Of a DNA stretch of 6,224 nt, positions 1-6,197 are shown piece by piece. Under the pieces are notes generated by a model. The model did not search any database. It saw only the letters and a list, made by a program, of their open reading frames with translations, and was not told the origin of the DNA. Made by a program: the position numbers and the translations under genes. Each line of letters opens with the position of its first letter. The stretch's first letter is position 1. Source of the DNA: JBCCEV01 sp039030125 (GTDB taxonomy: Bacteria > Pseudomonadota > Gammaproteobacteria > Ga0077536); NCBI GenBank assembly GCA_039030125.1, contig JBCCEV010000201.1:1-6224 (forward strand), read 5' to 3'.

Positions 1-624
1 CTGAATGACCGCATTGTTATGAGCATAGACCGTTAGACCGCACAGCGTGGCAACGCCGGGTGCGATTAAATATTTCAGAGACCAGCCATAGAAAAAGCGT
101 AACACTCCGAGCAACACCGCAACGCCTACGCCTATTCCGACGCAGCTCACCAGTTGGTTCGAGAAATCGTTAAGGAGGCTGTAGAGCAGCGGTGCGTCTT
201 CGGGTTTCACGCCAGCCCCCGCGGCCTTAAGGACGGCGATCGCGGGCTCTGCGAACGTCGCGCCAAGCCCGAGCAGGAATGCAAATCCCAAGATCACCGG
301 AAGGCTTGAGTTACGCGGCAGCACCGCGCCAATGGTTTCACCCAACGGCATTAAGCCGATCCGCAGTCCTTCCATGAAAAACATCAAACCGAATGCCACG
401 ACAATGATGCCAACCGCGATCATCGATGAATAGACGATGGGGAGTCCCAGCACCACGATCTGAAAAAACAGCAAGTAGAAAACGATGAACCAAATCGAGC
501 TGATTTGCTCGAAGAACTTCTCGCGCACATACGGCAAAATGATTGCGCAAGTGTCGGCGAAACCAAGTTTTATTTTTTCATTGCTCATGGGCAGTGATGC
601 GTCAGGCGTAGGGACCGCGGCCAT
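1..624 (-). CDS. DUF1538 family integral membrane protein, partial (3' end beyond the window)
   Basis: The gene reads leftward and leaves the window while still open, giving 208 codons. The product is strongly hydrophobic with about five membrane segments. Residues that match my recollection of the DUF1538 family (UmpA/UmpB-type proteins) are MPLGE near residue 92, LPRNSS near 102 and AEPA near 125, each next to a glycine-rich helix. The family has no settled biochemical function; a transport or channel role in the inner membrane is plausible but unproven. Two in-frame ATG starts exist, at 624 and 588. I prefer 624 because GGAA lies a usable distance upstream, whereas 588 has no purine-rich site at all; the 12 extra residues are polar and not obviously a signal peptide. 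The gene is divergent from the hydrolase at 715. DUF1538 units often occur in tandem or as neighbouring paralogues, so a second copy may lie to the left. The family call is fairly sure; the start is uncertain. Confidence 0.8.
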   Translation of the reverse strand, partial: MAAVPTPDASLPMSNEKIKLGFADTCAIILPYVREKFFEQISSIWFIVFYLLFFQIVVLGLPIVYSSMIAVGIIVVAFGLMFFMEGLRIGLMPLGETIGAVLPRNSSLPVILGFAFLLGLGATFAEPAIAVLKAAGAGVKPEDAPLLYSLLNDFSNQLVSCVGIGVGVAVLLGVLRFFYGWSLKYLIAPGVATLCGLTVYAHNNAVIQ

Positions 625-714
625 ATTGGATATTCCGAAAGCATAACAGCGAACTCGCGCTGTTCGAGCTTCTTTTTTTGGATTGGGAGTACTCAACGAG
701 CGTTAGCGGCCGCT
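625..714. promoter_or_regulatory. Divergent intergenic region between DUF1538 and hydrolase genes
   Basis: These 90 bases must carry the promoters for both flanking genes unless the leaders overlap coding sequence. I see no convincing -35/-10 pair on either strand. The visible structure is a perfect inverted repeat, AACAGCG (645-651) and CGCTGTT (658-664) with a six-base loop, followed after eight bases by a run of seven T (673-679). An in-frame TAG at 703-705 limits the plus-strand gene to a start after that point. The GGGAG at 685-689 is about 25 bases from the ATG, too far to act as its ribosome binding site. Confidence 0.35.
645..664. repeat. Perfect 7-bp inverted repeat, possible operator
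   Basis: The half-sites AACAGCG and CGCTGTT are exact reverse complements separated by AACTCG. A second, overlapping 5-bp pairing (CGAAC 650-654 with GTTCG 662-666) uses part of the same sequence. The position between two divergent genes suits a repressor or activator site. A terminator is unlikely: the T run starts eight bases after the stem, and no plus-strand gene lies upstream within the window. A chance origin cannot be excluded. Confidence 0.3.
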
Positions 715-1593
715 ATGACAGGATCTTCACAAGTTTGGACGGATTTCTTAGAGAAATTTCCTGCCGCTGAGGTACGGGAGGGGTGCGAACCATGCATCTT
801 CTTAGGGCACAACAGCACTGAGGCGACGGTATTGATCCATGGCCTCAGCGATTCACCGTACTTCCTAAAGGCGATTGCCGCTCATCTTCAATTCCAGGGG
901 CATACGGTTTTATTGCCGCTTCTGCACGGTCACGGTCTTTGCCAACCGGACGGCATGCGTGGCATTTCCCGTCATATCTGGCGCCATCAGGTGGAGTTCT
1001 CGGTCGCCACGGCAAAGCGCCTCGCCGCGCGCGTTAATATCGGCGGCTTCTCGGCGGGGGGCGCGCTCAGCGTCCAGCACTGGTGCTTGCATCACAGCGA
1101 TATAAGCGGCGCTTTACTGTTGTTCTCTGGCGCCTTGGATTTGGCTGGCAACGTCCATCTCGCCGGCTTTAAGAAATGGTTAGGCAAGAGCGTGTTGCAG
1201 ATGCCGATTGCCGTTTTGCAAGATAGGTTTGGGACCGCCCTCATCGGCGCCAACCCCTATCGTTATGCCCGTCGCGATTATGATGGCGTCGCGGAGTTTT
1301 TGCGCCTGCTCGCCGAGCTAGATCAGCAGCTTAAGAACCCGCCCGCGCGCATCCCAATCTTTGCCGCTCATTCGCAGTTGGATACGATCGCTTCGCTCGA
1401 CGCGGTTCGCGATATTGTCGAAGGCTGCGGTACGCCGACGTCGCTCGTACACACCATTGCCGCGGCGAATAATGTTAGCCATGCACAGCTCGTTCTCGAC
1501 GCCCCGGTAGCAGCGAGCGGCCGGGAGCTTGAGGCGGCTAATCCGGTGTTTGACGATATGATGCACTCGCTCAACAGCTTTCTCGCGCGATAA
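715..1593 (+). CDS. Alpha/beta hydrolase (serine esterase/lipase-like)
   Basis: This 292-residue protein has the layout of a soluble alpha/beta-fold serine hydrolase related to carboxylesterases and monoacylglycerol lipases. An early strand carries the oxyanion-hole segment LIHGLSDSPY (residues 40-49). HGHG (71-74) sits where many relatives have PGHG. The nucleophile elbow GFSAG (111-115) places the catalytic serine at 113. The acid is probably Asp223 in SQLDT, and the base is His256 in NNVSHAQL, so the triad looks complete. There is no signal peptide or membrane segment, so it should be cytoplasmic. The ATG at 715 is the first start after an in-frame TAG at 703-705, although it lacks a clear Shine-Dalgarno. 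The stop lies 60 bases before the TPR-glycosyltransferase gene on the same strand, so the two may be co-transcribed. The substrate is unknown; an ester or thioester is the safest guess. The fold and family are well supported, the specificity is not. Confidence 0.88.
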   Translation: MTGSSQVWTDFLEKFPAAEVREGCEPCIFLGHNSTEATVLIHGLSDSPYFLKAIAAHLQFQGHTVLLPLLHGHGLCQPDGMRGISRHIWRHQVEFSVATAKRLAARVNIGGFSAGGALSVQHWCLHHSDISGALLLFSGALDLAGNVHLAGFKKWLGKSVLQMPIAVLQDRFGTALIGANPYRYARRDYDGVAEFLRLLAELDQQLKNPPARIPIFAAHSQLDTIASLDAVRDIVEGCGTPTSLVHTIAAANNVSHAQLVLDAPVAASGRELEAANPVFDDMMHSLNSFLAR

Positions 1594-1653
1594 GCGGTAT
1601 GGGCTTTCATTGGCCCCTTTATACTTGCTGAGATTTGGTTCACCCGGTCAGCA

Positions 1654-3594
1654 ATGGCGAGGAAGAATACGGAAAAATTTGAGCAGCTCGTGCGCCGCGC
1701 CGCGTCGTTGTGCGCGGCGCAGGACTATCGCGGCGCGGTGACCGCGCTTCGAAAGGCTTGCAAAGAACGTCCTGATGACCCAAGCGTCCATTACGGCCTG
1801 GGTGATGTACTAAGGCGCCTAGGCCAGTTTCCGCAGGCTTTGAAAGCTTTGCATCGTGCGCAACGATTAGGCCTTAGGGAAGAAGACCTCTTCCTCGCTA
1901 TTGCCGCTTGTTATAAAGGGCAGGGTCTGCTTGAAACCGCCGTGCAAACGCTCGAAAGCGCAATCGAGACGTTTCCGACAGCCATTGGCTTGCACATTAA
2001 TTTGGCCAATGCGTTTTTGTCCCTTGATCGACTTGAAGATGCGGCGCGCGCCTATACGCGGGCTCTAGAAATCAACCCTTCCCATCCGTTGGTTCTGACT
2101 AACCTGACCCGGGTTTTGCTCTCACGTCGATCCTATGAGGCGGCCGCTACTTACGGGGGCCGTGCGATTGCCGCTGGCGCACGCAGCGCGGAAATTTTCG
2201 CCGATGTGGCTGACGCGTTGATTAACTTGGAACGTTTTGACGAGGCCGAGAAGCTGTTCTCCAATGCCAAGCGGCTGGGTCTGGTGGACGCAAGTATCCT
2301 CAACGAGCAGGCGATCTTGGCACGCGCGCGCGGTGATGCGGAGCAGGCCGAGCGCTACTATCGCAGCGCGCTTGAGCTATCGCCAGACCATTTTCTAGTG
2401 ACCACCAACCTCGGCGCTTTGCTCGGCGAGGGTGGCCGTTTCGATGAGGCCGAGGCGCTGTTTGATCGAGCAATCGAGGTTCACGGCAATCGTGCGCGCG
2501 CGCACATCAATAAAGGGGTGATATGTGCACGCCGCGGCGATTATGCCGCGGCCCTGAATTGCTACGATGCAGCCGAGCGTTACTTTGGTGCGGTCGACGA
2601 CGAACGAAACCAAAATCGGCGTGAATGGGAGGAGCTGATCAACAATAGGGCGTCGAGCAAGCTTGCCCTTGGGGAGTTTGAGAGTGGTTGGGCCGATCAC
2701 GAGTACCGTTGGCACGACGAAGTATTAACACCGTTTGAAGTCCTCGGTGATTGTCTGTGGCAAGGTAAACAGAGCATCGACGGGCGTCTGCTGGTTGGTC
2801 GCGAGCAAGGGATCGGCGATGAAATTATGTTCGCCTCAATCTACCCTGATGTCTTGGCGCAGCACGAGCGCGTGGTGTTTCAATGTTCGCGCCGGCTGTT
2901 ACCTGTGATGCGCCGTTCTTTTCCAATGGCTGAGTTCTTGCCCGCCGATGAGACACGAATATCTTGGAATTCGCTACGAGATTCGGCTGTCCCTGGGGAT
3001 AGGGTCGTATTGGCCGGATCGTTACCGCGTTTTTTTCGCAGGGCCGCAAATGAGTTCACCCGCGATGGGCGCTTCTTGCAGCCCGATCCTGAATCGACGG
3101 CGCAATGGCGAGAACGTCTTAACGCGCTCGGCAAAGGAAGAAAAATTGGGATTTGCTGGCGCGGGGGGGTGCCTAAGACCCATGGCGCGGCGCGCTCGAC
3201 CGACCTCTCGGCCTTCTATCCCCTGATCGAAAACCCGAACGTCAAGGTTATTAGTCTGCAATACAAGGCAAGCGCTGCGGAGCTCGATCAGGCGAAACGA
3301 GATCTGGGTTTTCAACTACCCCATTGGCCAGATGGGATTGACGAGTTCGAACAACACCTCAATTTAATTAGCGCACTGGATGCAGTGGTGTCGGTCGATA
3401 ACTCCTCAGTGCATGCAGCCGGCGCCTTGGGGATCGAAACCCACCTGGTACTCTTGGATTACACGCATTGGCGCTGGGGCGCCCGAGGTGCGCGGAGTCT
3501 TTGGTATCCGAGTGTGCGGATCTGTCGAAGGACGGCTTTCAGATCACCTGGCGAACATCTCGTGACGCTATTCTCGAACGTGAGTCGGTCTTAA
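1654..3594 (+). CDS. TPR-repeat protein with C-terminal GT9-like glycosyltransferase domain
   Basis: A 646-residue two-part protein. Residues about 10-310 form a run of roughly eight or nine tetratricopeptide repeats with the usual small/large residue spacing; clear units are 113-142 (ending ALEINPSHP), 213-244 (ALELSPDHF) and 247-276. A linker with GWADHEYRW (345-353) leads into a GT-B fold domain like heptosyltransferase/GT9 proteins: VGREQGIGDEIMFAS (381-394), IGICWRGG (498-505), then VVSVDNSSVHAAGALG (578-593), which resembles the nucleotide-sugar-binding segment of this group, and HWRWG...LWYP near the end. The TPR part probably binds a protein partner or acceptor, and the C-terminal part would move a sugar from an activated donor; donor and acceptor are unknown. 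No signal peptide or membrane helix is seen, so it should act in the cytoplasm or at the inner face of the membrane. The ATG at 1654 has no strong ribosome binding site. The 3' end overlaps the convergent MFS gene by 27 bp. TPR plus glycosyltransferase recalls O-GlcNAc transferase, but the catalytic domain is of a different family. Confidence 0.88.
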   Translation: MARKNTEKFEQLVRRAASLCAAQDYRGAVTALRKACKERPDDPSVHYGLGDVLRRLGQFPQALKALHRAQRLGLREEDLFLAIAACYKGQGLLETAVQTLESAIETFPTAIGLHINLANAFLSLDRLEDAARAYTRALEINPSHPLVLTNLTRVLLSRRSYEAAATYGGRAIAAGARSAEIFADVADALINLERFDEAEKLFSNAKRLGLVDASILNEQAILARARGDAEQAERYYRSALELSPDHFLVTTNLGALLGEGGRFDEAEALFDRAIEVHGNRARAHINKGVICARRGDYAAALNCYDAAERYFGAVDDERNQNRREWEELINNRASSKLALGEFESGWADHEYRWHDEVLTPFEVLGDCLWQGKQSIDGRLLVGREQGIGDEIMFASIYPDVLAQHERVVFQCSRRLLPVMRRSFPMAEFLPADETRISWNSLRDSAVPGDRVVLAGSLPRFFRRAANEFTRDGRFLQPDPESTAQWRERLNALGKGRKIGICWRGGVPKTHGAARSTDLSAFYPLIENPNVKVISLQYKASAAELDQAKRDLGFQLPHWPDGIDEFEQHLNLISALDAVVSVDNSSVHAAGALGIETHLVLLDYTHWRWGARGARSLWYPSVRICRRTAFRSPGEHLVTLFSNVSRS

Positions 3595-4752
3595 TGTTTC
3601 TTCGACAAATCGCCAGACAATGAAAGCACCGGCTAATCCGCAGGCGCCAACCACCAAAGGCGCGACGGCGAGCGATGCCATCTTCACGACCCCACCGACC
3701 AACAGTGGACCCGAGGTGGAGCCCAGGTCCGTGAGTAGCCGCCATAGCCCGAGAAACTCGCTACGGCGCTCCGGCGGCGCCAAGTCGGTACCCAAGGTCA
3801 GCACTATTCCGGTTGAAAGTCCATTGGCGATACCCAACAACAGAGCAACGCCTAATAAGGAATAGAAACCGACCACCGGTGCGAGAAGCGCAAGGGCGAG
3901 GGCGAAGATCACGGAACTTGGCACCGCGGTCGCGCGTCGCCCCCAACGGTCCATAATCAGGCCGGCGGGATAGAACAACGAAACATCTATGAGCGCTGAG
4001 GCCGAGACGATCAGCCCGATTTCAGCAACGCTCAAACCCAAGTGATCGCCGAACAAGGGGATAAGGACAGTCCGTGAGGCTCGCATTAACATGAAGCTAA
4101 TTGCCGCTGAACCCGCGGTGATGAGATCACGCCGCTGGACCGACGCAACAGCAGCGATATCCGCGAATCCGGGGGCCCGGCGATCTTCATGAGTGCCGTC
4201 AGCCCACACGATAACGCTGAAAAACGCGACAACAATTAATGCTGCCGATAGTGCGAACGCGGTCTCAAAGCCCCATGAATCCGCGATTGCCGAGCCGATA
4301 AAGGGTCCGACCAAGGCACAAACGCGCAGGGTACCCGCGATCATGGCGATCACCCGCCCGCGTCTGTCGATATCGCAATGCGAAGCGATATAGGACATCC
4401 GCCCGAGCAGGAACGAGCTGCTGCCCGCACCGTAGGCAAAGGCCGTAACGAGGACGAAATTAACGCCACCGGTCGTCGCGAACAGCGCGTAGGATGCGCC
4501 AATCAGTGCGACAGCGCCAAGCATCACGGTTTTTTCGCCGATCCGTGCTGCGATCATCCCGGCCGGTACGTCCATGGCCATCATGCCGAGGCCACGCAAG
4601 GCGACGGCAAATGCAGCTTGTGCCGGGGAGCCGCCCAGCGACAGGACGTAGAGCGGCAGTAGTACCGCAATCGCTTGAGAAGGAACGCCGAGTAAAAAGG
4701 CCGGCGTGTAAACCGCCGCCCACATGCCTCGGTGGGGTGAGGCTTGTTGCAA
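3568..4752 (-). CDS. Major facilitator superfamily (MFS) transporter
   Basis: A 394-residue inner-membrane protein with about twelve hydrophobic segments split into two halves by a charged loop (about 184-208), the standard MFS plan and length. Motif A-like loops are present in both halves: DVPAGMIAARIGEKT (61-75) between helices 2 and 3, and YPAGLIMDRWGRR (261-273) between helices 8 and 9. The repeated glycine/serine helices fit a drug- or metabolite-exporter subgroup, but the substrate cannot be read. The reading frame is closed upstream by a stop at 4759-4761. The longest form begins with TTG at 4752, which has GGTGAG ten bases upstream; the first ATG (residue 10, at 4725) has a GAGG too close to work well, so TTG is favoured modestly. 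It lies 86 bases downstream of the EthD gene on the same strand and is probably co-transcribed with it. Its TAG stop lies inside the 3' end of the convergent TPR-glycosyltransferase gene. Confidence 0.88.
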   Translation of the reverse strand: MQQASPHRGMWAAVYTPAFLLGVPSQAIAVLLPLYVLSLGGSPAQAAFAVALRGLGMMAMDVPAGMIAARIGEKTVMLGAVALIGASYALFATTGGVNFVLVTAFAYGAGSSSFLLGRMSYIASHCDIDRRGRVIAMIAGTLRVCALVGPFIGSAIADSWGFETAFALSAALIVVAFFSVIVWADGTHEDRRAPGFADIAAVASVQRRDLITAGSAAISFMLMRASRTVLIPLFGDHLGLSVAEIGLIVSASALIDVSLFYPAGLIMDRWGRRATAVPSSVIFALALALLAPVVGFYSLLGVALLLGIANGLSTGIVLTLGTDLAPPERRSEFLGLWRLLTDLGSTSGPLLVGGVVKMASLAVAPLVVGACGLAGAFIVWRFVEETLRPTHVRE

Positions 4753-4762
4753 TTTCGCTTAG

Positions 4763-4768
4763 CTCACC
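4763..4768 (-). promoter_or_regulatory. Ribosome binding site supporting the TTG start of the MFS gene
   Basis: GGTGAG on the minus strand ends ten bases before the TTG at 4752. It is slightly distant but is the only purine-rich element near any candidate start of this frame, so it helps choose TTG over the ATG at 4725. Confidence 0.4.
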
Positions 4769-4838
4769 ATCTATGAACGGCCAGCCCTAACCCTGTTCGG
4801 CCCGTCTCCACGACCGGCCCGCGCCAGCGCCCGACGTT

Positions 4839-5147
4839 TCAGGGTTCGACCATAATGTGCTCCTCGGTGAGGAGGATAGCCAAATCACTCGAGCCGCCCG
4901 TGGCGCTTCCACGAGCGGTTTGTCCCTCGGGTGTGGAGAAGACGTCGTCCATTGCCTGTTTGGAAGAAAACCAAACCTCGGCAACCCCGTCAAAAGGTTG
5001 ATCATCGGTCGTGCACAGATTGATGCGATACTCGACCAAGCCCGGCCACTTCTTCACTTTCGGCGCATGGGTCTCGAGCCACCAAGTTTTAAATTCGTCG
5101 AAATCCATCCCTTGCGGACGCTTAAGGATCCCCAGTAACTTATACAT
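4839..5147 (-). CDS. EthD-family small protein (dimeric alpha-beta barrel)
   Basis: A 102-residue protein matching the EthD family in length and pattern. The N-terminal strand MYKLLGILKRPQGM leads into DFDEFKTWWLETHAPKVKK (residues 15-33), the family's conserved helix with its histidine at 27, then WPGLVEYRIN (34-43) and a later strand FDGVAEVWFSS (52-62). Members fold as ferredoxin-like dimeric barrels. The founder EthD is required for ethyl tert-butyl ether degradation by the EthABCD system; other members accompany many catabolic and polyketide genes, some acting on aromatic or carbonyl intermediates, many with unknown roles. The ATG at 5147 has a perfect AGGAGG seven bases upstream, so the start is firm. 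The gene is first in a minus-strand pair with the MFS transporter and is divergent from the hydrolase at 5206. This context suggests a catabolic accessory role (inference); no specific reaction can be assigned. Confidence 0.87.
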   Translation of the reverse strand: MYKLLGILKRPQGMDFDEFKTWWLETHAPKVKKWPGLVEYRINLCTTDDQPFDGVAEVWFSSKQAMDDVFSTPEGQTARGSATGGSSDLAILLTEEHIMVEP

Positions 5148-5205
5148 CTTCGCCCCTCCTCATGATTTAACCCTAGGTTGTTGCCGGTACTTGCCGCTCA
5201 ATGGT
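5148..5205. promoter_or_regulatory. 58-bp divergent control region with a TTGCCG direct repeat
   Basis: This short gap separates the start codons of the EthD gene (minus) and the second hydrolase (plus), so their promoters must be packed together or overlap. TTGCCG occurs at 5181-5186 and again at 5191-5196, exactly ten bases apart, which would put both copies on the same face of the helix as a regulator half-site pair would be. I cannot assign -35 or -10 elements with confidence. A six-base repeat in this length can arise by chance. Confidence 0.3.
5155..5160 (-). promoter_or_regulatory. Consensus Shine-Dalgarno of the EthD-family gene
   Basis: AGGAGG on the minus strand lies seven bases before the ATG at 5147. 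It is one of only two strong ribosome binding sites in the window (the other precedes the gene at 6198), which suggests efficient translation of this small protein and fixes its start. Confidence 0.8.
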
Positions 5206-6129
5206 ATGAGCTTGATGACAGAACTCGCAAATTTTGTCGCGCCTGAGCATCTTCTGGTCAAGGCGGTAAGTCCGCCCTGGTTTAGCTGGGCGATCGAGGA
5301 TCCGGTCGAATCATATGTCATCGACGTCGAGGCGTGCCCCATCCACTATTTGAAGTGGCCAAGGCCCCGAGCATCGAAACCAGGGTTGTTATTGCTCCAC
5401 GGCGGTGGCGCCCACGCCAACTGGTGGCGGTTTACCGCACCATTTCTGGCGCAAGATCACCCGGTCGCCGCCATGGATCTGTCTGGCATGGGCGACAGTG
5501 GTGTGAGAGACAGTTATCCGGCCGAGATCCGGGCCCGCGAAATGAAGGCCGTGCTCGACCATGCCGGGTTTGGTGATGACGCGTTCGTCATCAGCCATTC
5601 ATTCGGTGGTTTCATGACGATGCGCTTTGGGATGGATTTCGGCGATCGGATAGCGGGCGCGATCATCGCTGACACCCCGGTGCGACGACCGGAGGAAGAT
5701 AAAAATTTTCCTAACAAACGGCGCGAATTGACGCGACGATGGTACGCGAGCTTCGAAGAAGCCCTCTCGCGCTTTCGCCTGCTTCCGGATCAAGAATGCG
5801 CCAACGATTTTCTGGTGGAATTCGTGGCGCGCCATTCCATTGAAAAAGGTGAAGGCGGGTGGACTTGGAAGTTTGATCCTGGCGCCATGACCGCGCAGCG
5901 CTGGGGTGAGCCATTTCATGAATATCTTGCCAACATGAAATGTCGCACCGCTTTCATGTATGGCGAAAAAAGTGCCCTTATTGACGAAACGAATCTGTCC
6001 TACATCCGTGAAGTCCTGGGTCCGCGCGCGCCGATTGTGGGGATACCGGAGTCGCATCACCACATCATGCTCGATCAGCCCTTGGCGATGGTAGCGGCCG
6101 TGCGTTCTTTACTTGCGTCGTGGCTGTGA
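5206..6129 (+). CDS. Alpha/beta hydrolase with HGGGAHANWW and HHHIMLDQP motifs
   Basis: A 307-residue soluble alpha/beta-fold hydrolase. The oxyanion segment LLLLHGGGAHANWW spans residues 61-74. DLSGMGDSG (91-99) is the typical strand-5 loop. The nucleophile elbow is ISHSFGG (129-135), making Ser132 the nucleophile; the usual first glycine of GxSxG is serine here. The catalytic base lies in ESHHHIMLDQP (282-292), probably His285. At the usual acid site the sequence is MYGEKSALID (251-260), so the expected aspartate is replaced by serine; Glu254, Asp260 or Asp156 might substitute. The reading frame is open back to 5011, but that extension runs antisense through the EthD gene and is polar and unlike the family, so I place the start at ATG 5206; ATG 5215 is a close alternative and neither has a clear Shine-Dalgarno. 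It is followed 68 bases later by an apparent CoA-transferase gene and is divergent from EthD + MFS. The substrate could be an ester, lactone or C-C ring-cleavage product; this is not resolvable. Confidence 0.85.
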   Translation: MSLMTELANFVAPEHLLVKAVSPPWFSWAIEDPVESYVIDVEACPIHYLKWPRPRASKPGLLLLHGGGAHANWWRFTAPFLAQDHPVAAMDLSGMGDSGVRDSYPAEIRAREMKAVLDHAGFGDDAFVISHSFGGFMTMRFGMDFGDRIAGAIIADTPVRRPEEDKNFPNKRRELTRRWYASFEEALSRFRLLPDQECANDFLVEFVARHSIEKGEGGWTWKFDPGAMTAQRWGEPFHEYLANMKCRTAFMYGEKSALIDETNLSYIREVLGPRAPIVGIPESHHHIMLDQPLAMVAAVRSLLASWL

Positions 6130-6185
6130 TCGCATGATCTCGTTGAATTTACTTATACTTTGCGGTTCGACGTCTAAACATTCTT

Positions 6186-6191
6186 GGGGAG
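6186..6191 (+). promoter_or_regulatory. Strong ribosome binding site of the last gene
   Basis: GGGGAG is followed by two adjacent ATG codons at 6195 and 6198. The spacing is three bases to the first and six to the second, so the second ATG is the better start. Confidence 0.6.
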
Positions 6192-6197
6192 AAGATG

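Noticed and set aside
1601..1620. GGGC/GCCC hairpin followed by CTTT after the first hydrolase, as a terminator
   Set aside because: The stem is only four base pairs with an eight-base loop and the T run is very short, so it is too weak to call.
1620..1625. TATACT as a -10 element upstream of the TPR-glycosyltransferase
   Set aside because: No recognisable -35 hexamer lies 16-18 bases upstream and there is no extended -10 TG.
2492..2505. GTGCGCGCGCGCAC, a 14-bp alternating purine-pyrimidine palindrome
   Set aside because: It could form Z-DNA, but it lies inside the TPR coding region and encodes an ordinary RARAH stretch, so codon use in a G+C-rich gene explains it.
2395..2715. 106-codon antisense open frame within the TPR region
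   Set aside because: It is a shadow of the repeat-rich coding strand with no recognisable motif.
4753..4838. Terminator between the EthD and MFS genes
   Set aside because: Only short GGCC matches are visible and there is no stem followed by a T run on the minus strand, so the two genes are better read as one unit.
5011..5205. Upstream extension of the second hydrolase to an ATG at 5011
   Set aside because: It runs antisense through the well-supported EthD gene and its own strong Shine-Dalgarno, adds residues unlike the hydrolase family, and leaves no promoter space.
5599..6063. 154-codon antisense open frame within the second hydrolase
   Set aside because: It is fully antisense to a gene with clear family motifs, has no ribosome binding site or recognisable domain, and is expected by chance at this base composition.
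6154..6159. TATACT as a -10 element upstream of the last gene
   Set aside because: The nearest TTGAAT is only five bases upstream and nothing fits at normal spacing.
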